Shown piece after piece: positions 23,950 through 36,231 of a stretch of DNA of 64,000 bases. Source of the DNA: Jacaranda mimosifolia (taxonomy: Eukaryota; Streptophyta; Magnoliopsida; Lamiales; Bignoniaceae). The translations under genes were made by a program, and so were the position numbers. Under the pieces are notes generated by a model, which had not been told where the DNA came from, did not search any database, and was given only the letters and a program-made list of their open reading frames with translations. Within the stretch, counting starts at the first letter, position 1; each line of letters begins with the position of its first letter. The DNA lies in NCBI GenBank assembly GCA_018894105.1, contig CM032131.1, positions 2,134,501-2,198,500 on the forward strand, in the 5' to 3' direction.

Positions 23950-26900
23950 TTTTAAGTACAGGACCCCTTATCACAAGTACACAACATATTCAAAGTGAGT
24001 ACATAAACCTTGTCCCCAAGAACATAAGTGCCGAAATTAGGTACTTTTTTCTTGATTTGTAGTATCATTCTAAGCACATTTAGTAATGATAGGTTCGTTG
24101 GTGCAGGGGGTGTCGTTGTGATTCATCTTCCTAATACATCAGTGCTTTATAGTAGTAGGAATGACATCAGAAGTGGTGGAATGTGGGTCTTTACGTTCCC
24201 AACCATTCCAACACATGCTATGATGATTATTTATTCAACAAATCATGATATGATGTTATAGGGTCACCAATGTGTTGTTCCATGTATCAAATTAAGGTTA
24301 AAATTGGCTTTTGGAAAAGTACAAAACTCCTAACCACAAGTACACAATATAATCAAATTGAGTACATAAACCCCAACCCAAAGTACATATGTACCGAAAC
24401 TGGGTATTTTTTTTTTCTGGATTTTCAGTATCATTCTGTGCACATGGGGGATAGTTCTCATTCAGTCTAATATGACTTTTACATGTTCATAAGAGCACAA
24501 ACTATTGCACCCAGAACTCATTTAGTGATGATAGGTTTGGTGGTGTGGGAGGAGGATGCCGTTGTGATTTATTTGTCTCATACATCAGTGCTTTACACTA
24601 GTATGAATGACACCACAAGTGGTGGGATATGGTTATTTGCATTTCCAACCATTCCAACACTTGCTATGGCGACCATTTATTTAACAAATCATGCATATGA
24701 TGTTATAGGGTCACCAATGTGTTGTTCCACATGTCAAACTAAGGTTAAAATTGGTTTTTGAAAAAGCAAATACATAACCCCTAACCACAAGTACACAACA
24801 TAGTTAAAGTGAGTATATAAATCCCATCTCTAAGTACATAAGTGCCGAAACTAGGTATTTTTTTCCAGATTTTCAGTAACATTTTGAGTGCATGAGGGAT
24901 CGTTCTATGTTCGGCCTAATCTGGCCATTGCACGACCGTAAGACCACGAAGTATTGCACCCATGACTCATTTAGTGATGATAGATTTGGTGGTATAGGAG
25001 GGGAATGCCATTGTGATTCATTTGCCTCCCGCATTAGTGTTTTATGCTAGTAGAAATAACACGAGAAGTGGTGAGATGTAGGTCTTTCCGTTCCCAACCA
25101 TTCTAACACATGCTATGACGACCATTTATTCAAAAAATTATGCATGTGATGTTATAGGGTCACCAATGTGTTGTTACACATGTCAAATTAAGGTTAAAAT
25201 AGGCTATGAAAAAGCAAATATATAACCCTTAACCACAAGTACACAACATAGTCAAAGTGAGTACATAAATCTCATCCAGAAGTATTTAAGTGCCAAAATT
25301 GAGTACTTTTTTTCTAAAATTTCAACATCACTCTGAGCGCATGAGGGATTGTTCTCCGTTCGGCTTAATCCGGCCATTGCACGACCGTAAGACCACAACG
25401 TATTGCACCCATGACTCATTTAGTGACGATAGATTCGGTGGTGTGGGAAGGAGATGTCGTTTTGATTTATTTATCTCATACGTCAATGCTTTACACTAGT
25501 AGGAATAACATTGAAAGTGGTGGGATGTGGGTCTTTGCATTTCCAACCATTCCAACAAGTGCTATGGCGACCATTTATTCAACAAAGTATGTATATGATG
25601 TTATAGGATCACCAATATGTTGTTCCACATGTCAAATTGAGGTTAAAATTGGCTTTTGGAAAAGTACATAACCCCCAACCACAAGTACACAACATAGTCA
25701 AAGTGAATACATAAACCTCATCCCAAAGTACATGAGTGCCAAAACTGTGTATTTTTTTTTTTTTTTTGGATTTTCAGTATCATTCTGAGCGCATAAGGGA
25801 TCCTTCTCCATTCAGACTAATCTGGCTATTGCACGACCATAAGATCAAGAAGTATTGCACACATGACTCATTTAGTGATGATAGGTTCGGTGGTATGAGA
25901 GGGGGATATTGTTGTGATTCATTTGCCTCATATGCCAGTGCTTTATACTAGTAGAAATGACACCAGAAGTGGTGGGATGTAGGTCTTTACATTCCCAACT
26001 ATTGCAATACGTGCTATGACGACCATTTATTCAACAAATTATGCATATGATCTTATAAGATCACCAATGTATTGTTCCACACGTCAAATTAAGGTTAAAA
26101 TCGGCTTTCGAAAAAGCAAGTAAATAACCCTTCACCACAAGTACACAAAATAGTCAAAGTGAGTATATAAACCTCATCTTGAAGTACATAAGTGCCAAAA
26201 CTAAGTACTTTTTTCTAAATTTTCAGTATCCTTCTGATCGCATGAGGGATCTTTTCCGTTCGGCCTAATCAAGCCATTGCACGACTATAAGACCACAAAG
26301 TATTACACCCATGACTCATTTAGTGAAGATAGATTCGGTGGTGTAGGAGGGGGATGCTGTTGTGATTTATTTGTCTCATGCGTCAGTGCTTTACACTAGT
26401 ACGAATAACACCAGAAGTAGTAGGATATGGGTCTTTGCGTTTTCAACCATTCCAACAAGTGTTATGACGACCATTTATTCAACAAATTATGTATATGATG
26501 TTATATGGTCATCAATGTGTTGTTCCACATGTCAATTTGAGGTTAAAGTCGGCTTTTGAAAAAGCAAGTATGTAAACCCCGTTCTGAAGTATGTAAGTGC
26601 CAAAATGGGTACTTTTTTTTTGGATTTTCAATATCATTTTGAACGCATGAGGGATCGTTCTCCATTTGGCCTAATCTAGCCATTGCACGACCATAAGACC
26701 ACGAAGTTTTGCACACATGACTCATTTAGTGATGATAGGTTCGGTGGAGTAGGGGATGTCGTGATTTATTTGCTTCATGCTTCAGTGCTTTATAATAGTA
26801 CAAACAATTCCCAACCATTCCAACACTACTATGACGACTATTTATTCAACAAATCATGCATATGATGTTATAGGGCCATCAATGTGTTGTTTTACCTGCC

Positions 26901-28930
26901 GATTGTGGTTAAAATTAGCCTTTGAAAAAACAAGTATGGAGTCCCTTACCACAAGTACATAACATATACAAACTAAGTACATAAACCATCTCCCCAAGTA
27001 CGTAAATGCCGAAACTAGGTACTTTATTTCAAATTTTTGGCACATTCTCAGCGTATGAGGGAATGTTCTCTATTCTACCTAATCTGCCCATTTCGTGATC
27101 ATCAGACCACTAGGCATGATCATAAGGACTCATTTGGTGATGACAAGTTCGATGGTGTAGAAGAAGGGTGTCGGAGTGATTCATTTGCCTCATGCATAAG
27201 GGTTTTATACTAGAAGAAGTGACACCATAAGTGGTGAGATATGGGTTTTTGTGTTTCCAACCATTCCAACATGTACTATCATGACTACATATTCGAAAAA
27301 TCATGCATTTGAAGTTATGGGGTCACCAATATGTTGTTCCACGCATTGATTGAGGTTAAAATCGGCCTTTAAAAAGCAAGTACATAATCACCTACCACAA
27401 GTACACAACATATACAAACTGAGTACATAAACCATGCCCCCAAGTACATAAGTGCCAAAACTGGGTACTTGTTTCTAGATTTTTGGTATCATTCTCAGCA
27501 TATGAGGGAATATTCTCTATTCTGCTTAATCTGCCCATTTTATGTTCATCAAACTATTAAGTATGATTATAAGAACTCATTTGGTGATGATAGGTTTGGT
27601 GGTGTAGGAAGGGGGTGTCAAAGTAATTCATTTACCTTGTGCGTAAGGCTTTATACTAGGAAGAATGACATCAAAAGTGGTAGGATGTAGGTCTTTGTGT
27701 TCCCAACCATTCCAACACATACTTTCACGACCACATGTTCGACAAATCATGCATTTGAAGTCATGGGTCACCAATGTGTTGTTCCACGCGTTGATTGAGG
27801 TTAAAACTGGCCTTTGAAAAAGCAAGTACATAATTTCGTACCACAAGTACACAACATATACAAATTGAGTACATAAACCTTGTTCCCAAGTACATAAGTG
27901 CCGAAACTGAGTACTTTTTTTCTATATTTTTAGTATCATTCTTAGCGCATGAGGGAACGTTTTCCATTCTGCCTAATCTGCCCATTTCATGATCATCGGA
28001 CCATGAAGTATGATCAAAATATTTTATCAGGTACCTTTTTCCGCATATCCATTATCATTTTTAATAGAAAATGGTATTTTTATATGTATTTAAGGTATCA
28101 AACAGATTTGACAACGTATCTAAAAAATGTGATACATTGCACTACATGCAATACCAAAGATTCCAACATGTACTATGTTTTATTGGGTTGCTCCACAAAT
28201 TAAATTGAGGTTAAAATCGTTCTTTGTAAAAGCAAGTACAAAAGCCCTGATTGTAAGTACACAACAAGTGTAGTTTCAATACATAAACGGATGTCTGAAG
28301 TACATAAGTGCCTAAAATGGGTACCTTTTTTTGCATATCCAATATCATTTGTAACAGAAAATGATATTTTTATTCGCATTTAAGGTATCCAACAAATTCG
28401 GTAACGTATATAAAAATCATGATACATTGCACTACATGCAATACCAAATATTCCGACACGTACTATGTTTTATTGGGTTACTCCACACATTGAATTGAGG
28501 TTAAAATCATTCTTTGTAAAAGTAAGTACACAAGCCCTAATTGTAAGTATACAACAAGTACAGTTCCAATACATAAATGCATTTTTGAAGTACATAAGGG
28601 CCTAAAATGGATACTTTTTTCCTCATATCCAATATCACTTTTAATAGAAAATGGTATTTTAACTGCATTTAAGGTATCCAACAGATTCGGTGGCGTATTT
28701 GAAAAGCGTGATACATTGCACTACATGCAATACCAAATATTCCAACACATACTATGTTTTATTGGGTTGCTCCACACATTGAATTGAGGTTAAAATTATT
28801 CTTTGTAAAAGTAAATACACATGACCTAATTGTAAGTACACAACAAGTGTAGTTTCAGTATATAAACGCATTTCTAAAGTACATAAGTGCCTAAATTGTG
28901 TACTTTATTTTTAATATTCAGTATTATTAT
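23950..28930 (+). repeat. Tandem array of ~450-bp then ~285-bp units
   Basis: About 12-13 head-to-tail copies. The landmark 'aagtacataagtgcc' recurs near 24023, 24393, 24841, 25289, 25740, 26192, 26597, 27007, 27451, 27899, 28310, 28590 and 28889. Spacing is mostly 405-452 bp, then 280-300 bp in the last units, which lack the middle of the repeat. Each unit has a GTAC-rich block (caagtacacaacat..gagtacataaac..aagtacataagtgcc..gggtac) and, in the long form, the phrases ttccaaccattccaaca and tcaccaatgtgttgttcca. Unit lengths such as 448 are not multiples of three, so the frames in it do not stay in register and are not likely proteins. Confidence 0.9.
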
Positions 28931-29279
28931 AAACAGAAAGTGGTATATATTACATTACAAGCAATACCAAACATCCCAACAGAAGGTCAACTAATATTAT
29001 TACATAATAGTCCAAATACTCCAAATATAATGTGTGCTTCAAAAGAGCAAAAATTAGCAGCTGTCTTTGGTCTTTGTGTCCTTCTACAACTTGGATGAGG
29101 TCTCATTAGAGTTATGCTCTCAAAAATGGACATGATACATAATTTCTCATAGTACATACAACTCCCTCACATTTGAGTTTAAGGTTTTTCCCACTACCCG
29201 ACATTTTCAGGCTAAAAAAAAATATTAAAATAACTGTTACTCGCCAAATATTATACTATTGCTTTACTGTGCGACAATG

Positions 29280-29409
29280 GAGACAAAGTAGGCCTGCTTC
29301 TTGCTAGTATGTTGTAGTTGATTACAGAAAATGAAAAAAAAAAGGAGAAAGAAGCTTTCTTCTATCGCAGAAAGGTGAACAGAAAACATACGGGGGGGAG
29401 GGGGGAGTG

Positions 29410-29454
<45 letters not shown>

Positions 29455-29560
29455 GTATTGGACAAAGTAGGCTTGCTTCTTACTAATATATTGTAGCCGA
29501 TTGCATAAAATAAATAAATAAAAGGGGAGAGAAGCACTATGTTCCGCCGCAGGAGATAAA
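29280..29560. repeat. ~175-bp imperfect duplication with (GA)n and G-rich tract
   Basis: The block acaaagtaggcctgcttctt (29283) returns as acaaagtaggcttgcttctt (29462), with similar following sequence. Between them lie a G-rich run (gggggggaggggggag, about 29392-29407) and a (GA)n microsatellite at about 29413-29451. Confidence 0.8.
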
Positions 29561-29804
29561 CGAAAAACAGATGAGAATGAGAGCGGAAGACGAGCTGTTG
29601 GGTTTAGGAGTAAAGGAACAAATAAATAAATAAATGAGGTCATTTCTGTCATTTTAAGTGGTTAGGGAGTGAAGGCTAAACTCAAATTTCATATGGGGAG
29701 TTGAAAATAAGAAATGCTTGGATTGGGACTGAATACTAAATGGAAAGTTGGTTTAGGTATTTTTAATTAAGTTGCCCTTTAAATAACCCTATGCAACAAT
29801 AGAT

Positions 29805-30090
29805 TTTGAGGCTGTGATTGCTTGTTATCTTATTTTTCATATTTTTCAAACTTGAGAGGTAAAAAGTGAGGTTGATTAGTTTATGAGGTAGATTGATCTA
29901 TAAGAGTGTCTTTGATTGTAAGATAAAAGTGTAAAAATTGCAGTTGATGTGATAGGTAAAAGTTATGAAATTTTTGGTTGTAAGGTTTTTTTGAGAAAAA
30001 CTTATGAAATGGTGATTACTTGTGAGGTTTTTTATGAGAAATACTTGTGAGATGATGATTAGTTGTGAGATATAAGTTAATAATGTTGTG
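29805..30090. repeat. MITE-like dispersed repeat, copy A
   Basis: Sequence such as tgtgattgcttgtta..gaggtaaaaagtgaggttga and ttgatgtgataggtaaaag matches, with gaps, the reverse complement of about 40040-40350 (ttgtgattgtttgtgag.., ttgatatgataggtgaag). No TSD was found. Class unknown. Confidence 0.4.
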
Positions 30091-30299
30091 TATGTAATAA
30101 TTTATATTTAATATTTATAATTAGATACTTTTGAGAATAAAATAAATTAACACAAAATATCTTAAAATGTTATGATATATAAACTTATACAACTTTATAA
30201 TTATTAAAATGAAATAATAATTTTGTATAATTATTAAGATAATTAAACATATACAATTTTTTTAATTATTGAAATATATGCTGATATAATAATATTATA

Positions 30300-31215
30300 T
30301 ATAATTATTAAATTATAATATTTCGTAACAATACAATTACATATTATATTTATGAAATGTCTTTGTTGATATATGCCATTATTATTTTTTAAATCAATTA
30401 CCGTGTTGTAGAACTGAGTTTGTCATAGTAAATTATTAAAGTATATATTTCATAATCAGAAGACGAAAAAGATATTTCGTAACCAGAAAAATAACATCTT
30501 ATATTTATGCAATATAATATTTATTAATATATGATGGTATTATTTTAAAAATGATATTATTGTAGAAATTTTCATGTGAAATGTATGTATGCAATATTTT
30601 GTATGACATAATACAAAAAAAATAATATTTCATAACAAAATAATTACATCCTATGTTTATGAAATTTAATATTTATTAATATATGACACTATTCTTTTAA
30701 AATTTAAAATTTTGTAGAATTTATTTGTTTCATAGTAGTTTTTTTTGGTTATTTTAATGATTTTTTTTACCTCATTGTTAATATCATTAAATTATTAGTA
30801 TGACATAGCACGAAAAATAAATAATAAAATTATTAAATTATAATATTTTGTAACAAAGTAATTACATCTTATGTTTATGCAATTTAATATTTGTTAATAT
30901 ATGATACTATTATTTTAAGATTTATATTGCTGTTGAATATGTTTTTTATATTAAAATTATATATGCAATATTTTGTTGGTAAGTTTTAACAATTCTTTTA
31001 AATTGTTGTTAATATCAATAAATTATTAGTATGACATAACATGAAAATAAATAATAAAGATTATTAAATTAAAATATTTCGCAACAAAATGACTACATCT
31101 TATGCTTATGAAATTTAATATTTATTAACACATGACACTATTATTTTAAAAATTATAATTTTGTAAAATTTATTTTTCATGTTAAATTACTATGCAATAT
31201 TTTTTTGGTTATATG
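30300..31215. repeat. Degenerate AT-rich tandem repeat
   Basis: Five diverged copies of a unit with aatattt-gtaacaaa-taattacatcttatgtttatg followed by aatatttattaatatatgac-ctattattttaaaa. The 'ttacatcttat' landmark is at about 30337, 30492, 30643, 30861 and 31092, giving spacings of about 150-230 bp. Non-coding. Confidence 0.75.
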
Positions 31216-31878
31216 CATCCTCCCGCTCCCATTGTTGTTGCCGAGGCAACGAGCCTTGTGTCAATGCATGCCCTCACCATGATTATATATTATCAATTGA
31301 ATTTTCCAAGGCGAGATATTATTTTGTATTTTCTTTCTCTTTATTTCGATATTAAAGTATAAATATAATAAATATAATAAATTTTATCAATGTAAATTAC
31401 TTTAATTAACCTAAAACTGTATATTAATCCTATTAAATAAATCATAAAATAAAAAGTAAATTTCTAATAACAATTTGTGCCATATAATATATAATTATAT
31501 TATTAAAAACAGTAAGATCAGCTGGAGGTTGTTTTTTAAAATTCATAAATAATGAATGCACGTGAAGTCAGAATTGTAATTTTAATATAGTACAATTACC
31601 AAAATTTTAAATAATTTTTGTTAATTTATTTTTAATTATTATATATGGATTTTATTTTTTATTAACACAAGAAGCATCCAACATTCCTACTATAATTTAT
31701 TTAATTATAATTTTGGAAAAGAAATATAATTTTTATTTTGATCCACAATATATCACCGCACAAATTTAGTATGTAAATATTAATTTGTTCAGTGATATAT
31801 TGTTAACAGTACATATAGAATCTTCTATTTATTACTTTTTTTCATTTCATGTGTTATGTTATTTAAACTATTAAGAAT
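31216..31878. other. AT-rich spacer
   Basis: Nothing recognised apart from a short GC-richer patch near 31210-31285 with a small imperfect hairpin (gttgttgccgaggcaac). Confidence 0.4.
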
Positions 31879-32470
31879 ATTTCTGTAATGCCCCCACTCA
31901 GGATAGCACCTAAGTTGAGGCACCGCTCAATTCAATCTTAAATTGAACCTACAAATCAATCAATAGTCCATAATCAAACATTTCAAGCTTATCAAAAATA
32001 GCAACGGGTTCCAAATTAAACAAATCTATCATAAGACAATAAATTCAAACCTTAAACAACCCTGTAACATACAACACATATACTAAATACATGCCACAAA
32101 ATCCCAAATTCAACTTATCAGAAGCAGCGAAATTTCAAACTTAACAGACTCGTCAATCGACTAAGTAAATGCCATAATTCACATTCTTACATAACAAAAT
32201 ATTTACATTCCTTAAGTCGACCACATCAACCTGATGTATCACAACGTCTTGAGTCCATGCTTAGTAATAAGATAATTTTCATATATACATTCAACACCTG
32301 ATCTATTACCAAATATTCATATCAGGCAAGAGACCCATCATTCACTTAATTCCTATCTGAGAGAATTAAAATAAATGGGGGTAAGTCCAAAGGACTTAGT
32401 GAGGGAGAAGAAAATAATAAGATGCGAAGGAAAACTATTGAGATACAACAATCAACAATAAAATTCGGTA

Positions 32471-32523
32471 ATAAGCAAGAATTTTTCAATAGGAGTAAAA
32501 TTCAGCAATAAGCAAGAATTTTT
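32471..32523. repeat. Short direct repeat in the solo LTR
   Basis: Two near-identical copies of a phrase ending aataagcaagaattttt, about 34-35 bp apart. Confidence 0.7.
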
Positions 32524-33027
32524 AACATGATTAACAGAGTACATGACATACACGATATCGAACTTGACAGACTGTTGGTCATTCCGACCTTGTTACTCCT
32601 GAATCAAATTATAATTTGCAAGTACTGGGCATCGGTACAGTATAAACAAGATTTCCTTATACCTTCACTGCTCGAGCACTCAGCTTGATGGGTAACAACT
32701 TGATGATATGGCATGGCCGGTCACATGCCAGATCCCATCACTCACAATTCGCTACCTCCAGCTACATGTAAGTCAAGATCGTAGGTGGGTACTAGTCGTA
32801 AGACCTTTGTCCGTCGGTCCATTTTGCCCGGCCGTCTTCTGGACTTAGTCCCTGAGCCAAAACCCCCGTGGCGTCCCTATGGGTGAAAACCACCAATGGC
32901 ATCCCATAGGTTGAAAAGATATAATACCAACAGATAAGAATTTAACTTTTAAAGTAATAAATACGAGTATAACCAAATAAAGTCTAGAAGAGGTCTAGTA
33001 CTGAATTTCAGAGGTGCTAATGGGGAT

Positions 33028-33220
33028 AGACTCAAGAGGAGCCCCCACTGGGCATGTCCTATCAACTAGTGTGGCTCTTTGCTTTGTAACAAACTCAAGA
33101 AGAGCCCCCCACTGGACATGCCTTGTCAACTAGTATGGCTCTTTGCTCTGGAGCATACTCAAGAGGGGCCTCCACTAGACAGGCCTGGTCAACTAGTGTG
33201 ACTCTTTGCTCTGCCCGACA
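33028..33220. repeat. ~70-bp tandem repeat in the solo LTR
   Basis: Three copies of a unit beginning actcaagaggagcccccact, with ..ctagtgtggctctttgct in its second half. GC-richer than the surroundings. Confidence 0.85.
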
Positions 33221-33770
33221 CATATTTTCATAGTACTGACGGAACAAGATATTTAAAAGGGTCAAGATTTTCAACGTCAATTGCCAACATGGCAGAACAA
33301 TTTAACAAATATGCCAACAAGGTGATCAACATTACATTTGAACAAACAACATGTTTATAAGAACTAACAAGTATACTGGCCGGCAAGGCCGTTTTAGTAT
33401 ATAAATCCAAGCATTCCACTGGGATTGGCTTTCAAACGGAGTTTACAAGTTCAGAGAAATTCATAGAGTTCGATTGAAAAATAGTTATTTTCAAGAAAAT
33501 ATGAAAAAATACCAAATAGTTTCAAATTCAAGAGAACCTCATAGGGTTCGATAATCAAGCAACGTTAATTAAGATAGGTTTCAAATCAGCAAAACCTACG
33601 TTAGATACGAAATAAGCTTATACAAGCGATAACCAATTGACTAATCCCTCACAGGGGTAACAATAATAAACGTAATACGATAATCAAATCAATACTAACC
33701 ATCACAGGGGTTCATCAATAAAATCGATAGGTACAAGAGTGCCAGATTGGCAAATCTTTACCTTAAAAGT

Positions 33771-33854
33771 CTCAGAAAGCAACCACAATCGATAGTCTAC
33801 TGGTCTGTGGGACTCAGAAAGCAACCACAATCGATAGTCTACTGGTCTGTGGGA
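33771..33854. repeat. Perfect 42-bp tandem duplication in the solo LTR
   Basis: Two identical copies of a 42-bp unit starting ctcagaaagcaaccacaatc, at 33771 and 33813. The identity implies a recent slippage event. Confidence 0.9.
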
Positions 33855-35169
33855 CCTACTCCTTCGTCACCTACCAAAGGAATAAGTTCACAATCAAATC
33901 TTCTGAATCTTAACTATAAATATAATGAATGTCATTATCATACTTAAGGGTATTCCAACATAGTCCTGATAATTCTTAGATATTTAAACAGTCCATGACC
34001 TTGTTTCCTAATTAACTTAAATTTCAAAGTACATAACCTAAACCCAACATTGATTGTGATTTCTCAATCATAATTCTTAATGCACTTAAATACCCTTGTC
34101 ACGTTCCTCAATTACTCTAACTATTCAGTCACAATTCTCAAATTCCATGTTACACTAAAATGTTCAAGGTAATCACCTATCATAGTCTTTAACTTGACAA
34201 GCCGGTAAACTGGTTGTTAATATCTTATTTAAGGTCTCAACAACAATCTGATAATTCATCCGAGTCGATTAAATTTAATACTATATTAATTACAAGATTA
34301 ATCTATAACCTTATGCTAAATCATGGTTTAACAATCTTAGTTCAGGTCACGATTAACTTTATCCGAAAATCCAATTACACTCGATAATTTAATCGAATCA
34401 ATATTCGGTGGAAACGGTGGAACCGCCACCCCCGTCGAGCTCCACCGTCGGCCCCTATTTTCTGGCGATTTTTTCGGTTGTTTTGGGACGTTTTTGGTAT
34501 AGTTGAGTTCATCACGACGAGAGGAACACATTTATCCTATTGGGTTTGGGTTTCATAGTTGTTCTCTAGCGATTCGCCATTGGGGTGGGTCTGGGGTGTT
34601 TTTTGAGAATTTGACATAGTTTCGTCCTTAATCATATATATATAAATGCATTTTCCAGCATCTTCAATTCAATCCCAAACTGTCTAATTGTACTACTTTT
34701 CACCCCGAAACTCTTTAACTGCTTTCATTTTGGTCCTCAGTCTTCAATTTAGTCCTCTAATTCCTATTTCTTACACTTGACCCCTAACATTTCATTCTTG
34801 GGAAATCAAATCCAAATTTAATTATTTCGAAGTCCTTAAACTTTTATTTTGCTCACATTACCCCCTAAACTTTCAAAACTTTTGCGATCAAGTCCTTTTT
34901 ATTTATTTTTCGAGCCTTAAAATCCGATCAATCAATATCTTAATTTCTAAATCCTTATTTTTTTCAAAATGTCGAATTTTAGGAGTGTTACAATTTCACA
35001 ATATATTTATTTTATTTTAAAAATATTTATTTCCATATTTTTATTTTATTGTAAAAATATTATTTTAATATTTATCACTTTTTTGCTTCATTTTCTTAAA
35101 CAATATCCATTTTGTTTTTTTTGGTAATTTGCATATTAAATTAATATCTTTTGTGTTTCTGGTGATAGT

Positions 35170-35660
35170 TGCTTACATATGTTTCTATCATTTGATGACT
35201 ATTCACCTGCAACTCTTGTTGTGCAATAAATTTCATATAATCAGTATGATTTAGGAAAAGGAATAAAAGAATGAAAAAGTAAACTTAAAAAAGTATCATT
35301 TTACTTTTTCAAAGAATAGAATGGCATAGAACAATTAATTACAAAAAATTTACACTCTAATTTTAATATTTGTGAAGCTATTAACATTTAACTCTTGAGT
35401 TTATATATATATATATATATATACGAACATGCATATTAATAATTTATTAACGTACAAACCTCAAATTTCGCACATATAAATGTGCATGAGGACAATGCTA
35501 TATAGTCAATTGACCACTTGACAACTCTTGAGCTATAATATAAGAAAGTTTAGCTGTTAGCTTCTTTTTTTTTTCCTATCTTCCTTAGTTGATTTTACTT
35601 CAACTTTTATGTTATCTCTAAATTTAGTTTACTTTTTCTTCTTTAACCATGTGCAAAAAA
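35170..35660. repeat. Third copy of the 8.9-12 kb dispersed repeat
   Basis: Phrases gtgcaata-attt..cag-atga-ttaggaaaa..ataaaagaatg and ttagtttactttttcttctt align with 10905-10960 and 11885-11910. Contains a (TA)n tract at about 35403-35423. Non-coding. Confidence 0.5.
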
Positions 35661-35883
35661 GAAAATATTAGAAACAAGATAATAACTTTGACGTACACAA
35701 AGAAAGAGTATATAATTAGGTTCAAAACTTAGAATCTCTTTTATTTTTCTGTATTACCCTTATATACAAGCTTTGATGACATGGCTACAGTAGCAAAGCA
35801 CATACAAGGCTTTTTCATTTATTTTTTTCCGGTTCCCATAGTATAACACGGCATCGTTTTGGTCTGGTTAGGCAAAGAAAGAT

Positions 35884-36231
35884 TGAGGCTTTGTTTGGTT
35901 ATGTTTCCCCATAACAATATTGTTTTGGGGAAACATAACCAAATATATCCCCTAAAATGCACATTCTTCAATATATACATACATATTATATATATATATT
36001 ATTTTATTATTATTCTAACATTAAAATAATCATTCAATTCCATTTTAATCCCAAAAACTCAACAAAAAAGTATTGATTTGACTATTACAATAAAAAATAT
36101 CTCCTCCAAAATATAAACAAACATATCAAAAATTAACTTTCACATTCTTCAATAATTTATTCTCCCAAAATACATAATAAATATATAATTAAATTAAACA
36201 AAAAACATAACCAAACATAACCTGAGCCTCT
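35884..36231. mobile_element. Non-autonomous TIR element (MITE) with internal hairpin
   Basis: Left end GAGGCTTTGTTTGGTTATG and right end (inverted) GAGGCTCAGGTTATGTTTGG are related. Just inside the left end is a 17-bp perfect inverted repeat (35894-35910 with 35927-35943, loop 16 nt). No TSD could be fixed and the interior is AT-rich, without a gene. Confidence 0.55.

Larger units (their letters stand above)
22197..29776 (+). mobile_element. 7.6-kb TIR element (MULE-like) carrying a tandem array
   Basis: Bounded by the identical 11-mer CTTTAAATAAC at 22186-22196 and 29777-29787. The ends are imperfect inverted repeats over ~100 bp: ggttaattagctaaaaatcc then aaaccc-tatttcatttag on the left, and the inverse of tgaatactaaatgg...ttaattaag on the right. 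A 9-11-bp duplication with long diverged TIRs points to Mutator-like elements. Contents: a broken DUF1985/mobile-domain-like gene (23394-23874), a tandem array (23950-28930) and a (GA)n tract. No transposase, so non-autonomous. Confidence 0.7.
31884..34992 (-). mobile_element. Solo LTR (3.1 kb) of a chromovirus-like Gypsy element
   Basis: Starts TGTAATGCCCCC and ends GGAGTGTTACA, with a perfect 5-bp TSD ATTTC at 31879-31883 and 34993-34997. TGTAAC..GTTACA ends and a ~3-kb length are typical of Tekay/Del-type chromovirus LTRs. No interior or second LTR is present, so LTR-LTR recombination is the simplest origin. Strand: the complement ends ..AGGTGCTATCCTGAGTGGGGGCATTACA, resembling the 3' end of the LTR at 16380-16416, so this copy is probably on the - strand. 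Confidence 0.85.

Noticed and set aside
24028..28681. Many 60-90-residue frames within the tandem array, some sharing sequence (such as VIGSPMCCSTC)
   Set aside because: Similarity follows from the DNA repeat. Unit length is not a multiple of three, start and stop positions differ, and several frames on both strands are equally open.
23950..28930. CRISPR-like array
   Set aside because: Units are ~450 bp with no short identical repeats or unique spacers, and the genome is a plant nuclear one.
29392..29451. G-rich plus (GA)n as a promoter GAGA element
   Set aside because: A plain microsatellite within a transposon; no adjacent gene.
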